Numbered from the stretch's first letter, positions 1-6,475 are shown. The stretch: DNA of 6,475 nucleotides from Actinomycetota bacterium (GCA_003486795.1 DNFX01000174.1:1-6475); one strand, 5' to 3'. The notes: generated by a model not told the origin, from the letters alone. Numbers and translations: made by a program.

Positions 1-49
1 TTTTATAATTGCCTTTTTACTATTGAATAGTAAAAAGGCAATTATAAAA
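1..49. repeat. Perfect 23-bp inverted repeat, terminator-like hairpin at window edge
   Basis: Bases 1-23 are the exact reverse complement of bases 27-49, leaving a 3-base loop (TGA, 24-26). The whole 49-base stretch is therefore a palindrome centred on the G at 25. The arms have T and A tracts at their outer ends and around the centre, with a short GC-containing core (TTGCC / GGCAA). Folded as RNA it gives one long uninterrupted stem. It most likely acts as a bidirectional transcription terminator for a gene lying left of the window. A small mobile-element end or an artefact of a contig end are alternatives. The arm touches base 1, so it may extend further left. Confidence 0.7.
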
Positions 50-216
50 ATTTTGAAAGAAATTTATTTTCATTTTTTACACCCTTTTAGTCTCTCTGGA
101 CTATTTTAAAGGTTATATTAATTTATCAATACGTAATATAATAAATTTTTATATATATTACAATAAAAATAATAATAAATTTTTTCAAAAAAAGAAGAAT
201 GTTCTGATGGAAAAAC

Positions 217-244
217 AATAAGATTAAAATTTTTTAATCTTATT
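217..244. repeat. 13-bp AT-rich inverted repeat
   Basis: Bases 217-229 (AATAAGATTAAAA) are the perfect reverse complement of 232-244, separated by two bases, so the real loop would be about four to six bases. The right arm runs on into TTTTAATAA. With only two G/C pairs in the stem, this would be a weak hairpin. It could be a weak terminator, a protein-binding site ahead of the promoter at 280, or chance in such AT-rich DNA. Confidence 0.45.
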
Positions 245-279
245 TTAATAATCCTTTAATTTAACAATATATAATTATA

Positions 280-307
280 TTGACATTTAATATTGATATA
301 CTAAAAT
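280..307 (+). promoter_or_regulatory. Candidate sigma-70-type promoter for the NEW3/ABC operon
   Basis: A perfect -35 hexamer TTGACA lies at 280-285. A good -10 hexamer, TAAAAT, lies at 302-307, with a 16-base spacer. Transcription would start near 314, giving a leader of about 80 bases ahead of the GTG at 394. The -35 match is informative because G and C are rare here, whereas -10-like hexamers are common in such AT-rich DNA. No operator is obvious. Confidence 0.5.
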
Positions 308-377
308 TTGATTTTAGCTTAAAACTTAAAATGTTTTACTTTAAAGTTAGATAGCCATAAAAAATAATCATTGTAAA

Positions 378-384
378 AAAGGAG
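378..384 (+). promoter_or_regulatory. Ribosome binding site deciding the GTG start at 394
   Basis: AAAGGAG lies 9 bases before the GTG at 394. It is a near-perfect Shine-Dalgarno. It supports the GTG as the true start, and the signal peptide begins directly after it. Confidence 0.8.
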
Positions 385-393
385 TTTTAAAAA

Positions 394-1275
394 GTGGGTA
401 TAAAATCATTAAAAATCAGAAAATCATTATTAATTTTTTCTATGCTGTTCGTTCTTTGTTCAATGTTTATTGCCCCTGGTGCTGTTCTTGCTGAGGAAAC
501 CGATGAAACTACTACAACAAGCCAGGTACAGGAAAGCATTAATTTTGATATCACCTATCCTGAGATAAAAGCCAAAGACGGATCACAGTTCACTTTTAAA
601 ACAGACCTGAATTTTGTCGGAGAAGAAGAAACAACTTTTAATCTTGCTGCGGAAGCTCCTGAAGGATGGTATGTTTCCATCCAGCCTTCATATGAAGCCG
701 TTGATATTTCTGCTGTAAAAGTTAAACCCGGTTCAAAGGAAAGCCTTAAATTTGTGGCAATTCCGCTTATTTCCCAGGAACCTGGGGAATATATTATCAA
801 GATTAAAGCTTCTTCTGATGAACTTAGTGCAGAAGCAGAACTTAAAGCTGTAATAACTGCAACATATGAACTTGATTTTACTCCTACAAACGGAATGTAT
901 AATACAAAAGCCACATCAGGAAAAGATAATCATTTTGCCCTGCAGTTGAAAAATACCGGTTCATCGGCAATTGAAAAAATTAAATTTACTTCAAGCGGAC
1001 CTGAAGGCTGGACAATAAAATATAATCCTACTGATATAGAAACACTAGATGCAGGCAAAACGCAGGATGTTGATATTTCGATTACTCCGCCGGACAAGAC
1101 AATTGCCGGAGATTATATGATTACTTTAAATGTAAACAGTGAAAACAGCACAGACAAAATAGAATTAAGAGTCACTGTTCAAACTCCCACCATATGGGGA
1201 TGGGTTGGAATCGGGATAATAGCAATAGTAATAATCGGAATCGGATTTATATTTGCAAAACTTGGAAGAAGATAA
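394..1275 (+). CDS. Secreted, membrane-anchored NEW3-domain protein (ABC exporter partner)
   Basis: This is a 293-residue surface protein. The start is GTG, supported by the Shine-Dalgarno at 378-384. Residues 1-33 are a signal peptide: a basic start, a hydrophobic core at about 12-27, and a probable signal peptidase I site after AVLA (33/34). The cysteine at 22 has no proper lipobox. A Thr/Glu-rich linker (34-47) leads into two tandem beta-sandwich repeats of about 110 residues. Each repeat carries PEGW (89-92 and 203-206), a proline- or glycine-led strand (111-124, 219-233) and a closing GEY/GDY strand (131-141, 239-249). The second also has the LKNTGS element (185-190) typical of the NEW3 (alpha-galactosidase-associated, COG1470-like) family. 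Residues 267-289 form one transmembrane helix ending in a short basic tail, so the repeats face outward. The ABC ATPase follows 28 bases downstream. In known systems such domains often sit beside ABC-2 exporters. I infer a role as accessory or substrate-contacting subunit; direct function is unknown. Confidence 0.8.
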   Translation: MGIKSLKIRKSLLIFSMLFVLCSMFIAPGAVLAEETDETTTTSQVQESINFDITYPEIKAKDGSQFTFKTDLNFVGEEETTFNLAAEAPEGWYVSIQPSYEAVDISAVKVKPGSKESLKFVAIPLISQEPGEYIIKIKASSDELSAEAELKAVITATYELDFTPTNGMYNTKATSGKDNHFALQLKNTGSSAIEKIKFTSSGPEGWTIKYNPTDIETLDAGKTQDVDISITPPDKTIAGDYMITLNVNSENSTDKIELRVTVQTPTIWGWVGIGIIAIVIIGIGFIFAKLGRR

Positions 1276-1303
1276 TTATCAAAATATAACCAAATTTTAA
1301 CAT

Positions 1304-2242
1304 ATGGAAAATTATATAATCACTACAAAAAATTTAACCAAAAAATATGGCACGAAAACAGTTGTAGACAATCTCAATCTCAATATTGAGAAAGGTTGTA
1401 TCTATGGACTCCTCGGGCCTAATGGTGCTGGAAAATCAACTATCATATTAATGACACTTGGCCTGACTGAACCTACAGATGGTTTTATATCGGTTGCAGG
1501 TTTTAATCCCATAAAGGAGCCTCTGAAAATTAAAAGAATAACAGGCTATCTACCTGAAAAAGTCGGTTTTTATGAAGACATGAATGCTTTCCAGAATCTT
1601 GAATATACAGGGCAGCTGAACGGAATACCCAGTAAAGAACTTGCTTTAAAGATTGAAGAGAGCCTGAAAATAGTTGGTCTTGAAAATGATAAGAAAAAAA
1701 TAGTAAAGCATTACTCAAAAGGAATGAAGCAAAGGCTCGGGATAGCAGATGTACTTATTAAAGATCCGCAGCTGGTTATTTTTGATGAACCTACCGAAGG
1801 GCTTGATGTGGAAGTAGCAAATCAGATACTTGAAACAATACGGGAGCTTAACAAAAGCAGACAAATTACTTTTCTTATTTCATCACATCAGCTGAATCTT
1901 GTTCAGAGAATATGTGACAAGGTAGGTATAATGTCGAAAGGCAGGCTTATAGGAGAAGGAAATGTCAAGGAATTAAGTGATAATATCTTCGGCGGTAACA
2001 AATTTCATATAGAAGTCGAGATAATCGGAGATATCCAGAAAGCATCAGACAAAATAAAGAACCTTAAAGATGTGAAATCTGTTTCATTAAATGGAAATTC
2101 TTTATTGATCGGAACTGATAAAGATATAAGACAAGAAATTTCAAAAGCGATAACATCTTTGGATAATACCATTCTTACAAAAATGAATATTAAAGACTTT
2201 TCGCTTGAAGATATATACTTAAATTATTTTAAAGAGGTATAG
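1304..2242 (+). CDS. ABC transporter ATP-binding protein (ABC-2 exporter type)
   Basis: This 312-residue cytoplasmic ATPase would power the permease encoded one base downstream. The nucleotide-binding domain spans about residues 4-220. It has Walker A GPNGAGKST (38-46), the signature YSKGMKQR (137-144), Walker B LVIFDEP (157-163) with catalytic Glu162, the D-loop EGLD (165-168) and the switch His195. At the Q-loop position it reads GYLPE (81-85), with Glu in place of Gln; this variant is familiar in exporters of the CcmA/NosF kind. A C-terminal extension (about 232-312) resembles the small alpha/beta domain often found in these ATPases. The ATG at 1304 leads straight into the usual TKNLTKKYG opening and the next Met is at residue 50, so the start is firm. 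No Shine-Dalgarno precedes it, which suggests coupling to the gene before. Drug efflux or export of a surface polymer are both possible; the substrate is not readable. Confidence 0.93.
   Translation: MENYIITTKNLTKKYGTKTVVDNLNLNIEKGCIYGLLGPNGAGKSTIILMTLGLTEPTDGFISVAGFNPIKEPLKIKRITGYLPEKVGFYEDMNAFQNLEYTGQLNGIPSKELALKIEESLKIVGLENDKKKIVKHYSKGMKQRLGIADVLIKDPQLVIFDEPTEGLDVEVANQILETIRELNKSRQITFLISSHQLNLVQRICDKVGIMSKGRLIGEGNVKELSDNIFGGNKFHIEVEIIGDIQKASDKIKNLKDVKSVSLNGNSLLIGTDKDIRQEISKAITSLDNTILTKMNIKDFSLEDIYLNYFKEV
2231..2237 (+). promoter_or_regulatory. Ribosome binding site of the permease, inside the ATPase gene
   Basis: AAAGAGG lies within the last codons of the ATPase gene, 6 bases ahead of the ATG at 2244. 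The ATPase stop (2240-2242) sits between it and the start, so the two genes are set up for translational coupling and balanced production. Confidence 0.7.
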
Positions 2243-2243
2243 A

Positions 2244-3188
2244 ATGAAAAGTATCCTTACTATTTACAGAAAAGAATTATCAGATTATTTTAGCAGTAAG
2301 AAGTTTCTGATATTATTAGGCCTTGTATATATAACAGGTCTTACATCAATATATGTTGCAATTCAAAACATAAGAGTTGCAGCACAGTCTTCAACAGATT
2401 CGCTTGTTTTTCTTAAATTGTTTACTACATCCGGAGATGTTTTACCATCCTTTCTTTATTTTTTAAGTTTTTTCATACCCATAATAGGTATTGTTTTTGG
2501 TTTTGATGCAATTAATTCCGAAAAAAATTCAAAAAACTTAAGCCGTCTCCTTTCCCAGCCCATTTACAGAGACAGTATAATAAATGGAAAATTTCTGGCA
2601 GGAATTACAACTATGACAATTATCATAAGCAGTATAATTCTTATTATTGCCGGTATCGGATTAAGAATAATAGGAGTTCCTCCCAGTGCAGAAGAAATAC
2701 TGAGAATAATTTTCTTTATTATTATATGTGTGTGTTATGGGACTTTCTGGATGTCTATGTCTATGCTTTTTTCAGTGGTTTTAGACAAAACAGCAACATC
2801 AATACTGACAAGTGTGGCAATATGGATTTTCTTTTTCTTTTTTGTACAGATAATAGCAAGCGCAATAGCAAATGCAATAGCACCACTTGAAAATGCGACA
2901 CTTGCAACACAAATAAGAAATTATAATATCGATCTCGCAATAAAAAGGCTCTCGCCTTCGTATCTGTTTATGGAATCAATTACAATACTCCTTATCCCTA
3001 GCGGAAGTCATCTTTTCCTGAGGGCAGTTACAACTTCAGATTTATCAAATATGATTTTAAGTCCGTTATCTCTTGGACAAAGCCTTGTACAGGTATGGCC
3101 TCAAATTATTGCAATAATCGCACTTGCCATTATCTGCTTTGCGGTTTCATATATAGTTTTCATAAAACAGGAAATTAGATCCACTTAA
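2244..3188 (+). CDS. ABC-2 type transporter permease
   Basis: This 314-residue integral membrane protein is the membrane partner of the ATPase before it. I see six hydrophobic segments at about residues 21-40, 67-87, 119-144, 153-177, 185-208 and 286-307. This is the usual ABC-2 exporter layout. The N-terminus (IYRKELSDYFSSKKF) is the amphipathic stretch typical of this group. The cytoplasmic loop after helix 2 carries FDAINSEKNSKNLSRLLSQP (87-106). In NosY/GldF-like permeases the corresponding element has the form D-x-I-x-x-E-x-x-x-x-T-L-x-x-L-L-S-x-P and probably contacts the ATPase. A loop of about 75 residues between helices 5 and 6 (209-285) is predicted to lie outside the membrane and could meet the NEW3 protein. 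The start is backed by a good Shine-Dalgarno. The gene ends 22 bases before a strong terminator, so it closes the operon. The transported substrate is unknown. Confidence 0.88.
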   Translation: MKSILTIYRKELSDYFSSKKFLILLGLVYITGLTSIYVAIQNIRVAAQSSTDSLVFLKLFTTSGDVLPSFLYFLSFFIPIIGIVFGFDAINSEKNSKNLSRLLSQPIYRDSIINGKFLAGITTMTIIISSIILIIAGIGLRIIGVPPSAEEILRIIFFIIICVCYGTFWMSMSMLFSVVLDKTATSILTSVAIWIFFFFFVQIIASAIANAIAPLENATLATQIRNYNIDLAIKRLSPSYLFMESITILLIPSGSHLFLRAVTTSDLSNMILSPLSLGQSLVQVWPQIIAIIALAIICFAVSYIVFIKQEIRST

Positions 3189-3210
3189 TATATTTTATAT
3201 ATTTATTATA

Positions 3211-3240
3211 AAAAAAGCCGGCTTGAAAACCGGCTTTTTT
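3211..3240. terminator. Bidirectional rho-independent terminator between convergent operons
   Basis: The stem pairs AAAAAAGCCGG (3211-3221) with CCGGCTTTTTT (3230-3240) around an 8-base loop. Its five G/C pairs sit between an A tract and a T tract, so it works as an intrinsic terminator in both directions. On the plus strand it ends the NEW3/ABC operon. On the minus strand the A tract begins immediately after the rluD stop codon, whose last base pair (3240) is shared with the hairpin. Confidence 0.93.
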
Positions 3241-4190
3241 TATTGTTTTCCGTATAATTTTATTGACTCAATACTGTTTTTTAAATCTTCAGGTAATTCA
3301 TCCCTGATATCGATCTGTACTCCTGTAAACGGATGAATAAAATTAATTCCGGAAGCATGAAGAAAATGCCTTCGAATCCCTATACTTTCTGCTATCATTT
3401 CGGTTTCTTTATTTCCATATGTTTTGTCACCTATTAAAGGATGTCCAATATGGCTAAGGTGAACCCTTATCTGATGGGTTCTTCCTGTCTTTGGATAAAC
3501 TTCAATAAGTGAACATGAATTAAAATTTTTTAAAACCCTGAATTCTGTCTCTGATTTCCTGCCGTCAGCAGCAACGTCCATCATTTTGCGATTTTTTTTT
3601 GATCTTGAAATTGGAATATCAATTAATCCTGTCTTTTCCTTAAAACTACCCAGAACAAGGGCAATATATGTTTTCCTTATTTTTCTTTCCCTAAAAAGCC
3701 TGGACAGACTCTCATGCGATTGAAAATCCTTTGCAATCAGAATTATTCCCGAAGTATCCTTATCAAGTCTGTGAACAATACCTGAACGCACATTTTTAAC
3801 TGAATCTACTTTATCATTATGAAAAAGAACAGCATTTAAAAGAGTACCACTTTTATTACCGGGCGCGGGATGTACTACCATTCCCGGAGGTTTCGATACA
3901 GCTATCATATAATCATCTTCAAAGATTATTTTTATATCGATATCCTGTGGACAGTATTTTGTTTCATCATCAAAGGAATCAATATTGCTTATTGCAAATT
4001 TTTCGGTTCCTTCAATAATATAGCTTTTTGTTATATCTTCAGAACCATTGACTTTGATATTTCCTGACTTTATAAGTTTCTGTATCCTGCTTCTTGATAA
4101 ACCAATGTCTTGCCCGGAAAGAAAGCTGTCAATTCTTTTTCCCTTGTCATTTGGATCTGCGATTATTTCAATATGATTTTTTTTATGCAT
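3240..4190 (-). CDS. rluD: RluD-type 23S rRNA pseudouridine synthase
   Basis: This enzyme of the RluA/RluD family isomerises uridine to pseudouridine in RNA. The RluD branch modifies helix 69 of 23S rRNA. At 316 residues the length is normal. An S4 RNA-binding domain covers about residues 18-62 (RIDSFLS, then SRSRIQKLIKSG). The catalytic domain follows, with KPPGMVVHP (100-108), the active-site motif HRLDKDTSG (140-148) with catalytic Asp143, and KTGRTHQIRVHL (234-245). The C-terminal HPFTG element (286-290) is also present. It is the last gene of the ileS-lspA-rluD block, 41 bases after lspA. I see no Shine-Dalgarno before the ATG at 4190, but no better start is available and the S4 domain begins soon after it. 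Members of this family share these motifs, so the exact target (RluD versus RluC-like sites) is inferred from the S4 domain and from the position next to lspA, as seen for ylyB in Bacillus. Confidence 0.92.
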   Translation of the reverse strand: MHKKNHIEIIADPNDKGKRIDSFLSGQDIGLSRSRIQKLIKSGNIKVNGSEDITKSYIIEGTEKFAISNIDSFDDETKYCPQDIDIKIIFEDDYMIAVSKPPGMVVHPAPGNKSGTLLNAVLFHNDKVDSVKNVRSGIVHRLDKDTSGIILIAKDFQSHESLSRLFRERKIRKTYIALVLGSFKEKTGLIDIPISRSKKNRKMMDVAADGRKSETEFRVLKNFNSCSLIEVYPKTGRTHQIRVHLSHIGHPLIGDKTYGNKETEMIAESIGIRRHFLHASGINFIHPFTGVQIDIRDELPEDLKNSIESIKLYGKQ

Positions 4191-4231
4191 TTCTTAATCA
4201 TTAATTGTTCTGACTATGCACATAAAGGAAG

Positions 4232-4744
4232 CTAGTCCTGAATTAAAGATTTTTCTTCTTTTTTAAAGAAGACCTTTATTATTATTATGAAGAGAAGAAT
4301 AAAACCTATTACCAGAAAGCTGTCAGCTCCATTAAAAACAGCAAAATAATTAACCTGTATGAAATCTGTGACTTCTCTTAAAAAAATCCTGTCAAACAGA
4401 TTACCTGCTGCTCCGCCAAGAATGAATCCCAGCGATATATTGTAGACAAAAGAATAAATCTTCAAAGTGGCCTTCAAGACAGCAACAAGTACAATGGCAA
4501 TAAAGGATATTACTATAAGTATATCTATGCTATCCTGAAACATCCCGAAGGCTGCGCCTGTGTTTTTGATATGTGTTATATATAAAAAATTAGGAATTAA
4601 TTCTATCTGGGCATTAATAGCAACCCTGTCTATGATAAGACCTTTTGTGAACTGATCAATTATGAATACTGCTATGGTGCATATAGCAAAGACAATATCC
4701 AGTTTGAACAGTTTTAAGCTGTATTGAAATAATTTCCTGACCAT
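4232..4744 (-). CDS. lspA: Lipoprotein signal peptidase (signal peptidase II)
   Basis: This membrane aspartic protease cleaves the signal peptide from prolipoproteins after diacylglyceryl modification of the lipobox cysteine. All family motifs are present in 170 residues: DQFTK (30-34), NTGAAFG (61-67), GGAAGNLFDR (110-119) with catalytic Asp118, and FNGADS (137-142) with catalytic Asp141. There are four predicted transmembrane helices, at about 15-30, 72-92, 96-113 and 142-160. The N-terminus carries about a dozen more residues (MVRKLFQYSLKLFK) than many homologues, and a basic tail follows the last helix. The ATG lies two bases after the ileS stop. Only a poor AGGG, 13 bases upstream, could serve as Shine-Dalgarno, so coupled translation with ileS is likely. 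The presence of lspA implies that the cell makes lipoproteins, though none is evident in this window. Confidence 0.96.
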   Translation of the reverse strand: MVRKLFQYSLKLFKLDIVFAICTIAVFIIDQFTKGLIIDRVAINAQIELIPNFLYITHIKNTGAAFGMFQDSIDILIVISFIAIVLVAVLKATLKIYSFVYNISLGFILGGAAGNLFDRIFLREVTDFIQVNYFAVFNGADSFLVIGFILLFIIIIKVFFKKEEKSLIQD

Positions 4745-4746
4745 TT

Positions 4747-6475
4747 TTATCTTATTACCCTGACAGAAATTTTTATATTTTCATCGCTGATTTTTATTAC
4801 GGTTGTATAAATATCTTCCTGAAGATTAAAACTTAATATTTCTGAAAGTGTTTCTTTTTTAACAAATTCCATATTATTTCTTATTATGGTTTCTACTTTT
4901 TCGCTGCAGATTATATGAGTTTCAATGATATTTTCTATTTCAAAACCAGCATCTTTTCTTATGTTTTGTATATGATGAACTAACTCTCTTATAAAACCTT
5001 CCTGTATTAAATCTTCATCAAGTGAAGTATCAAGCCCTACTGTCAGTTCCCCGTCACTTTCAATACTAATTCCTTCCCTTTCTGCAGATTCTACGATAAT
5101 CTCTTCAGGATTTATTTCATATTGGATAGAATCAATAACAATATTGAGAGGTTTGTTATTTTTTACTTTTGCTGCTACCTGTAAAGGGTTCTCGCTCAAG
5201 AGGACACCTCTTATTTTTGGTAAAAGAGCACCATATTTTGCTCCCAACAGCTTCAGATTGGGTTTTATATTATATGAAACAAGTTCATCTATAGAGTCAA
5301 CAAATAATATCTCTTTTACATTAAGTTCTTCCATTATAATGTTCTTAAAATGTTTTACTGCTTCCATTTTCTGTTCATTATCACCTGTAAATATTATGAC
5401 ATTTTTCAGGGGCTGTCTTATTTTAAGACTTGTCTTGCTTCTTACTGCTCTTCCCAGTCCTACTACTTTTCTTGCCACATCCATCTTATAGCTTAAATCA
5501 TAATCTATCAGTTCACTCTCAGCTGAAGGATAAGATTCAAGATGAACACTTTTCTTTCTATTATCGAGAACGGAAGAAAGATTAAGATATATTTCTTCAC
5601 TTGTAAAAGGAATATAAGGAGCACTCAGCTTTGATATACTTAAAAGGCATTCATAAAGTGTCAGATATGCGCTTATCTTGTCGTTATCTTCCTCACTTTT
5701 CCAGAATCTTCTTCTGCTCCTTCTTACATACCAGTTAGACAGGTTATCAACAAACTCCTGTATAAGCCTGCCACTGTCAGTAACGTTGAACTCATCCAGT
5801 AGTTCATTCACTTTCTTAATGGTAATATTCAGTTCAGAAATTATCCATCTGTCAAGCTCACATCTTTTGCTTACATTAAGCTTGTACTCAGCCGGATTAA
5901 AATTATCAATATTTGCATATATCACAAAGAAGGAATATGTATTCCAGAGAGTGAGAAGAAATTTTCTTATAACTTCATCAACACCCTTTATTGAAAAGTT
6001 TTTTGGAAGCCAGGGTGATACAGATGTGAAAAGATACCATCTCAAAGCGTCTGCACCCTGGTTATCAAGAATGTCCCAGGGCTTTATTATATTACCTTTG
6101 GATTTACTCATTTTCTGGCCGAATTCATCATTTATAAGTCCGAGGCAAAGAACATTTTTATAGCATGATTTTCCAAACAATATAGTAGATATGGTCATAA
6201 GTGTATAAAACCAGCCTCTTGTCTGATCTATTGCTTCACAGATAAAATCTGCCGGGAAATTTGACTCGAACAATTCCCTGTTTTCAAAAGGATAATGGTA
6301 CTGGGCATAAGGCATGGAGCCAGAATCAAACCATACATCTATTACTTCAGATGTCCTTTTCATTTCCTGGCCGCAGATACTGCATCTAATTATAACTTCA
6401 TCAACATAAGGCTTATGTAGATCTATGTCGTCAGGAACATTATTACCCAGCTCCTTGAGCTCTTTAAGGCTGCCG
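4747..6475 (-). CDS. ileS: Isoleucyl-tRNA synthetase, 3' part (N-terminal half off window)
   Basis: This class I synthetase charges tRNA-Ile with isoleucine. The reading frame stays open to the right edge, beyond the first Met at 6363. Another 37 codons are readable (6364-6474), beginning GSLKELKELGNNVPDD and including RCSICG (6370-6387), a zinc-ligand pair in the catalytic insertion. About 575 of the roughly 1,030-1,050 residues usual for this type are visible. The N-terminal HIGH motif and the editing domain are missing because the window ends. Visible motifs are VIDVWFDSGSMPYAQ (WFDSGS at 6316-6333), the QTRGWFY segment and the catalytic KMSKS loop (6100-6114). These are followed by the helical anticodon-binding domain with WYVRRSRRRFW. 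After that comes RSKTSLKIRQPL and a long C-terminal region ending in SVRVIR, without the terminal Cys4 zinc finger of the E. coli-type enzyme. This points to the type 2 (eukaryote-like) IleRS. It is the first visible gene of the ileS-lspA-rluD block; promoter and any T-box lie outside the window. Confidence 0.96.
   Translation of the reverse strand, partial: GSLKELKELGNNVPDDIDLHKPYVDEVIIRCSICGQEMKRTSEVIDVWFDSGSMPYAQYHYPFENRELFESNFPADFICEAIDQTRGWFYTLMTISTILFGKSCYKNVLCLGLINDEFGQKMSKSKGNIIKPWDILDNQGADALRWYLFTSVSPWLPKNFSIKGVDEVIRKFLLTLWNTYSFFVIYANIDNFNPAEYKLNVSKRCELDRWIISELNITIKKVNELLDEFNVTDSGRLIQEFVDNLSNWYVRRSRRRFWKSEEDNDKISAYLTLYECLLSISKLSAPYIPFTSEEIYLNLSSVLDNRKKSVHLESYPSAESELIDYDLSYKMDVARKVVGLGRAVRSKTSLKIRQPLKNVIIFTGDNEQKMEAVKHFKNIIMEELNVKEILFVDSIDELVSYNIKPNLKLLGAKYGALLPKIRGVLLSENPLQVAAKVKNNKPLNIVIDSIQYEINPEEIIVESAEREGISIESDGELTVGLDTSLDEDLIQEGFIRELVHHIQNIRKDAGFEIENIIETHIICSEKVETIIRNNMEFVKKETLSEILSFNLQEDIYTTVIKISDENIKISVRVIR

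Larger units (their letters stand above)
50..393. other. AT-rich intergenic region without a gene
   Basis: This stretch of about 340 bases has no credible open reading frame on either strand; the few ATGs meet stops within a few codons. I see no tRNA, rRNA or riboswitch fold. It is far more AT-rich than the genes around it. It holds one inverted repeat (217-244), a promoter candidate (280-307) and the Shine-Dalgarno of the next gene (378-384). Positions 50-216 show only A/T runs and nothing I can name. Confidence 0.7.

Noticed and set aside
415..493. NEW3 protein as a lipoprotein with Cys22 as the lipobox cysteine
   Set aside because: The residues before Cys22 are FVL, lacking the small residue at -1; the AVLA site at 30-33 and the C-terminal anchor explain the protein better.
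555..914. Minus-strand open frame of 119 codons inside the NEW3 gene
   Set aside because: It lies antisense within a well-supported gene, has a Ser-rich low-complexity composition and no recognisable motif, and no Shine-Dalgarno supports it.
3870..4067. Plus-strand open frame of 65 codons opposite rluD
   Set aside because: An Ile/Phe/Tyr-rich shadow of the S4-to-catalytic-domain part of rluD, with no ribosome binding site.
4191..4231. Possible small gene or regulatory element between lspA and rluD
   Set aside because: The 41 bases contain only a short out-of-frame ATG and no hairpin or promoter pair that I can support.
5144..5491. Plus-strand open frame of 115 codons opposite the ileS C-terminal region
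   Set aside because: No family resemblance and no start signal; the minus-strand ileS frame fully explains the stretch.
5678..6163. Plus-strand open frame of 161 codons opposite ileS
   Set aside because: Its Ser/Leu-rich translation is what the reverse strand of this gene would give; ileS on the other strand has unmistakable motifs across the same bases.
6361..6363. ATG at 6363 as the start of a 538-residue protein
   Set aside because: The frame continues without a stop to the window edge and the added residues, including CSICG, match IleRS. The Met is internal and the gene is partial.

Overview
The window looks like a piece of a low-GC bacterial chromosome. The genes are AT-rich and the 5' intergenic region is extremely so: I hand-count about 47 G/C in positions 61-360, roughly 16%. 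The pairing of an ileS-lspA-rluD block with a NEW3-domain protein plus ABC exporter would fit a low-GC clostridial-type Firmicute or a candidate phylum of similar composition. I cannot assign the organism from the sequence alone.

Layout from left to right. Positions 1-393 hold no gene. They contain a perfect 49-base palindrome at the very edge of the window, a second AT-rich inverted repeat, a plausible sigma-70-type promoter and a good Shine-Dalgarno. Positions 394-3188 form a three-gene plus-strand operon: a secreted, C-terminally membrane-anchored protein with two NEW3-type beta-sandwich repeats, an ABC ATPase, and a six-helix ABC-2-type permease. The intergenic gaps are 28 and 1 bases. 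A strong hairpin with A and T tracts on either side (3211-3240) ends this operon and can also serve the genes converging on it. Positions 3240-6475 are read from the minus strand in the order ileS (3' part only), lspA, rluD, with gaps of 2 and 41 bases.

How the genes work together. The plus-strand operon most likely encodes a single envelope system: the ATPase drives the permease, and the NEW3 protein is displayed outside the membrane next to it. The substrate cannot be read from the sequence. The minus-strand block is housekeeping: isoleucyl-tRNA synthetase (translation), prolipoprotein signal peptidase (envelope maturation) and a large-subunit rRNA pseudouridine synthase (ribosome maturation). 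This is a common bacterial gene order. The NEW3/ABC operon is the least characterised part of the window, but I see no clear evidence of a wholly new system.
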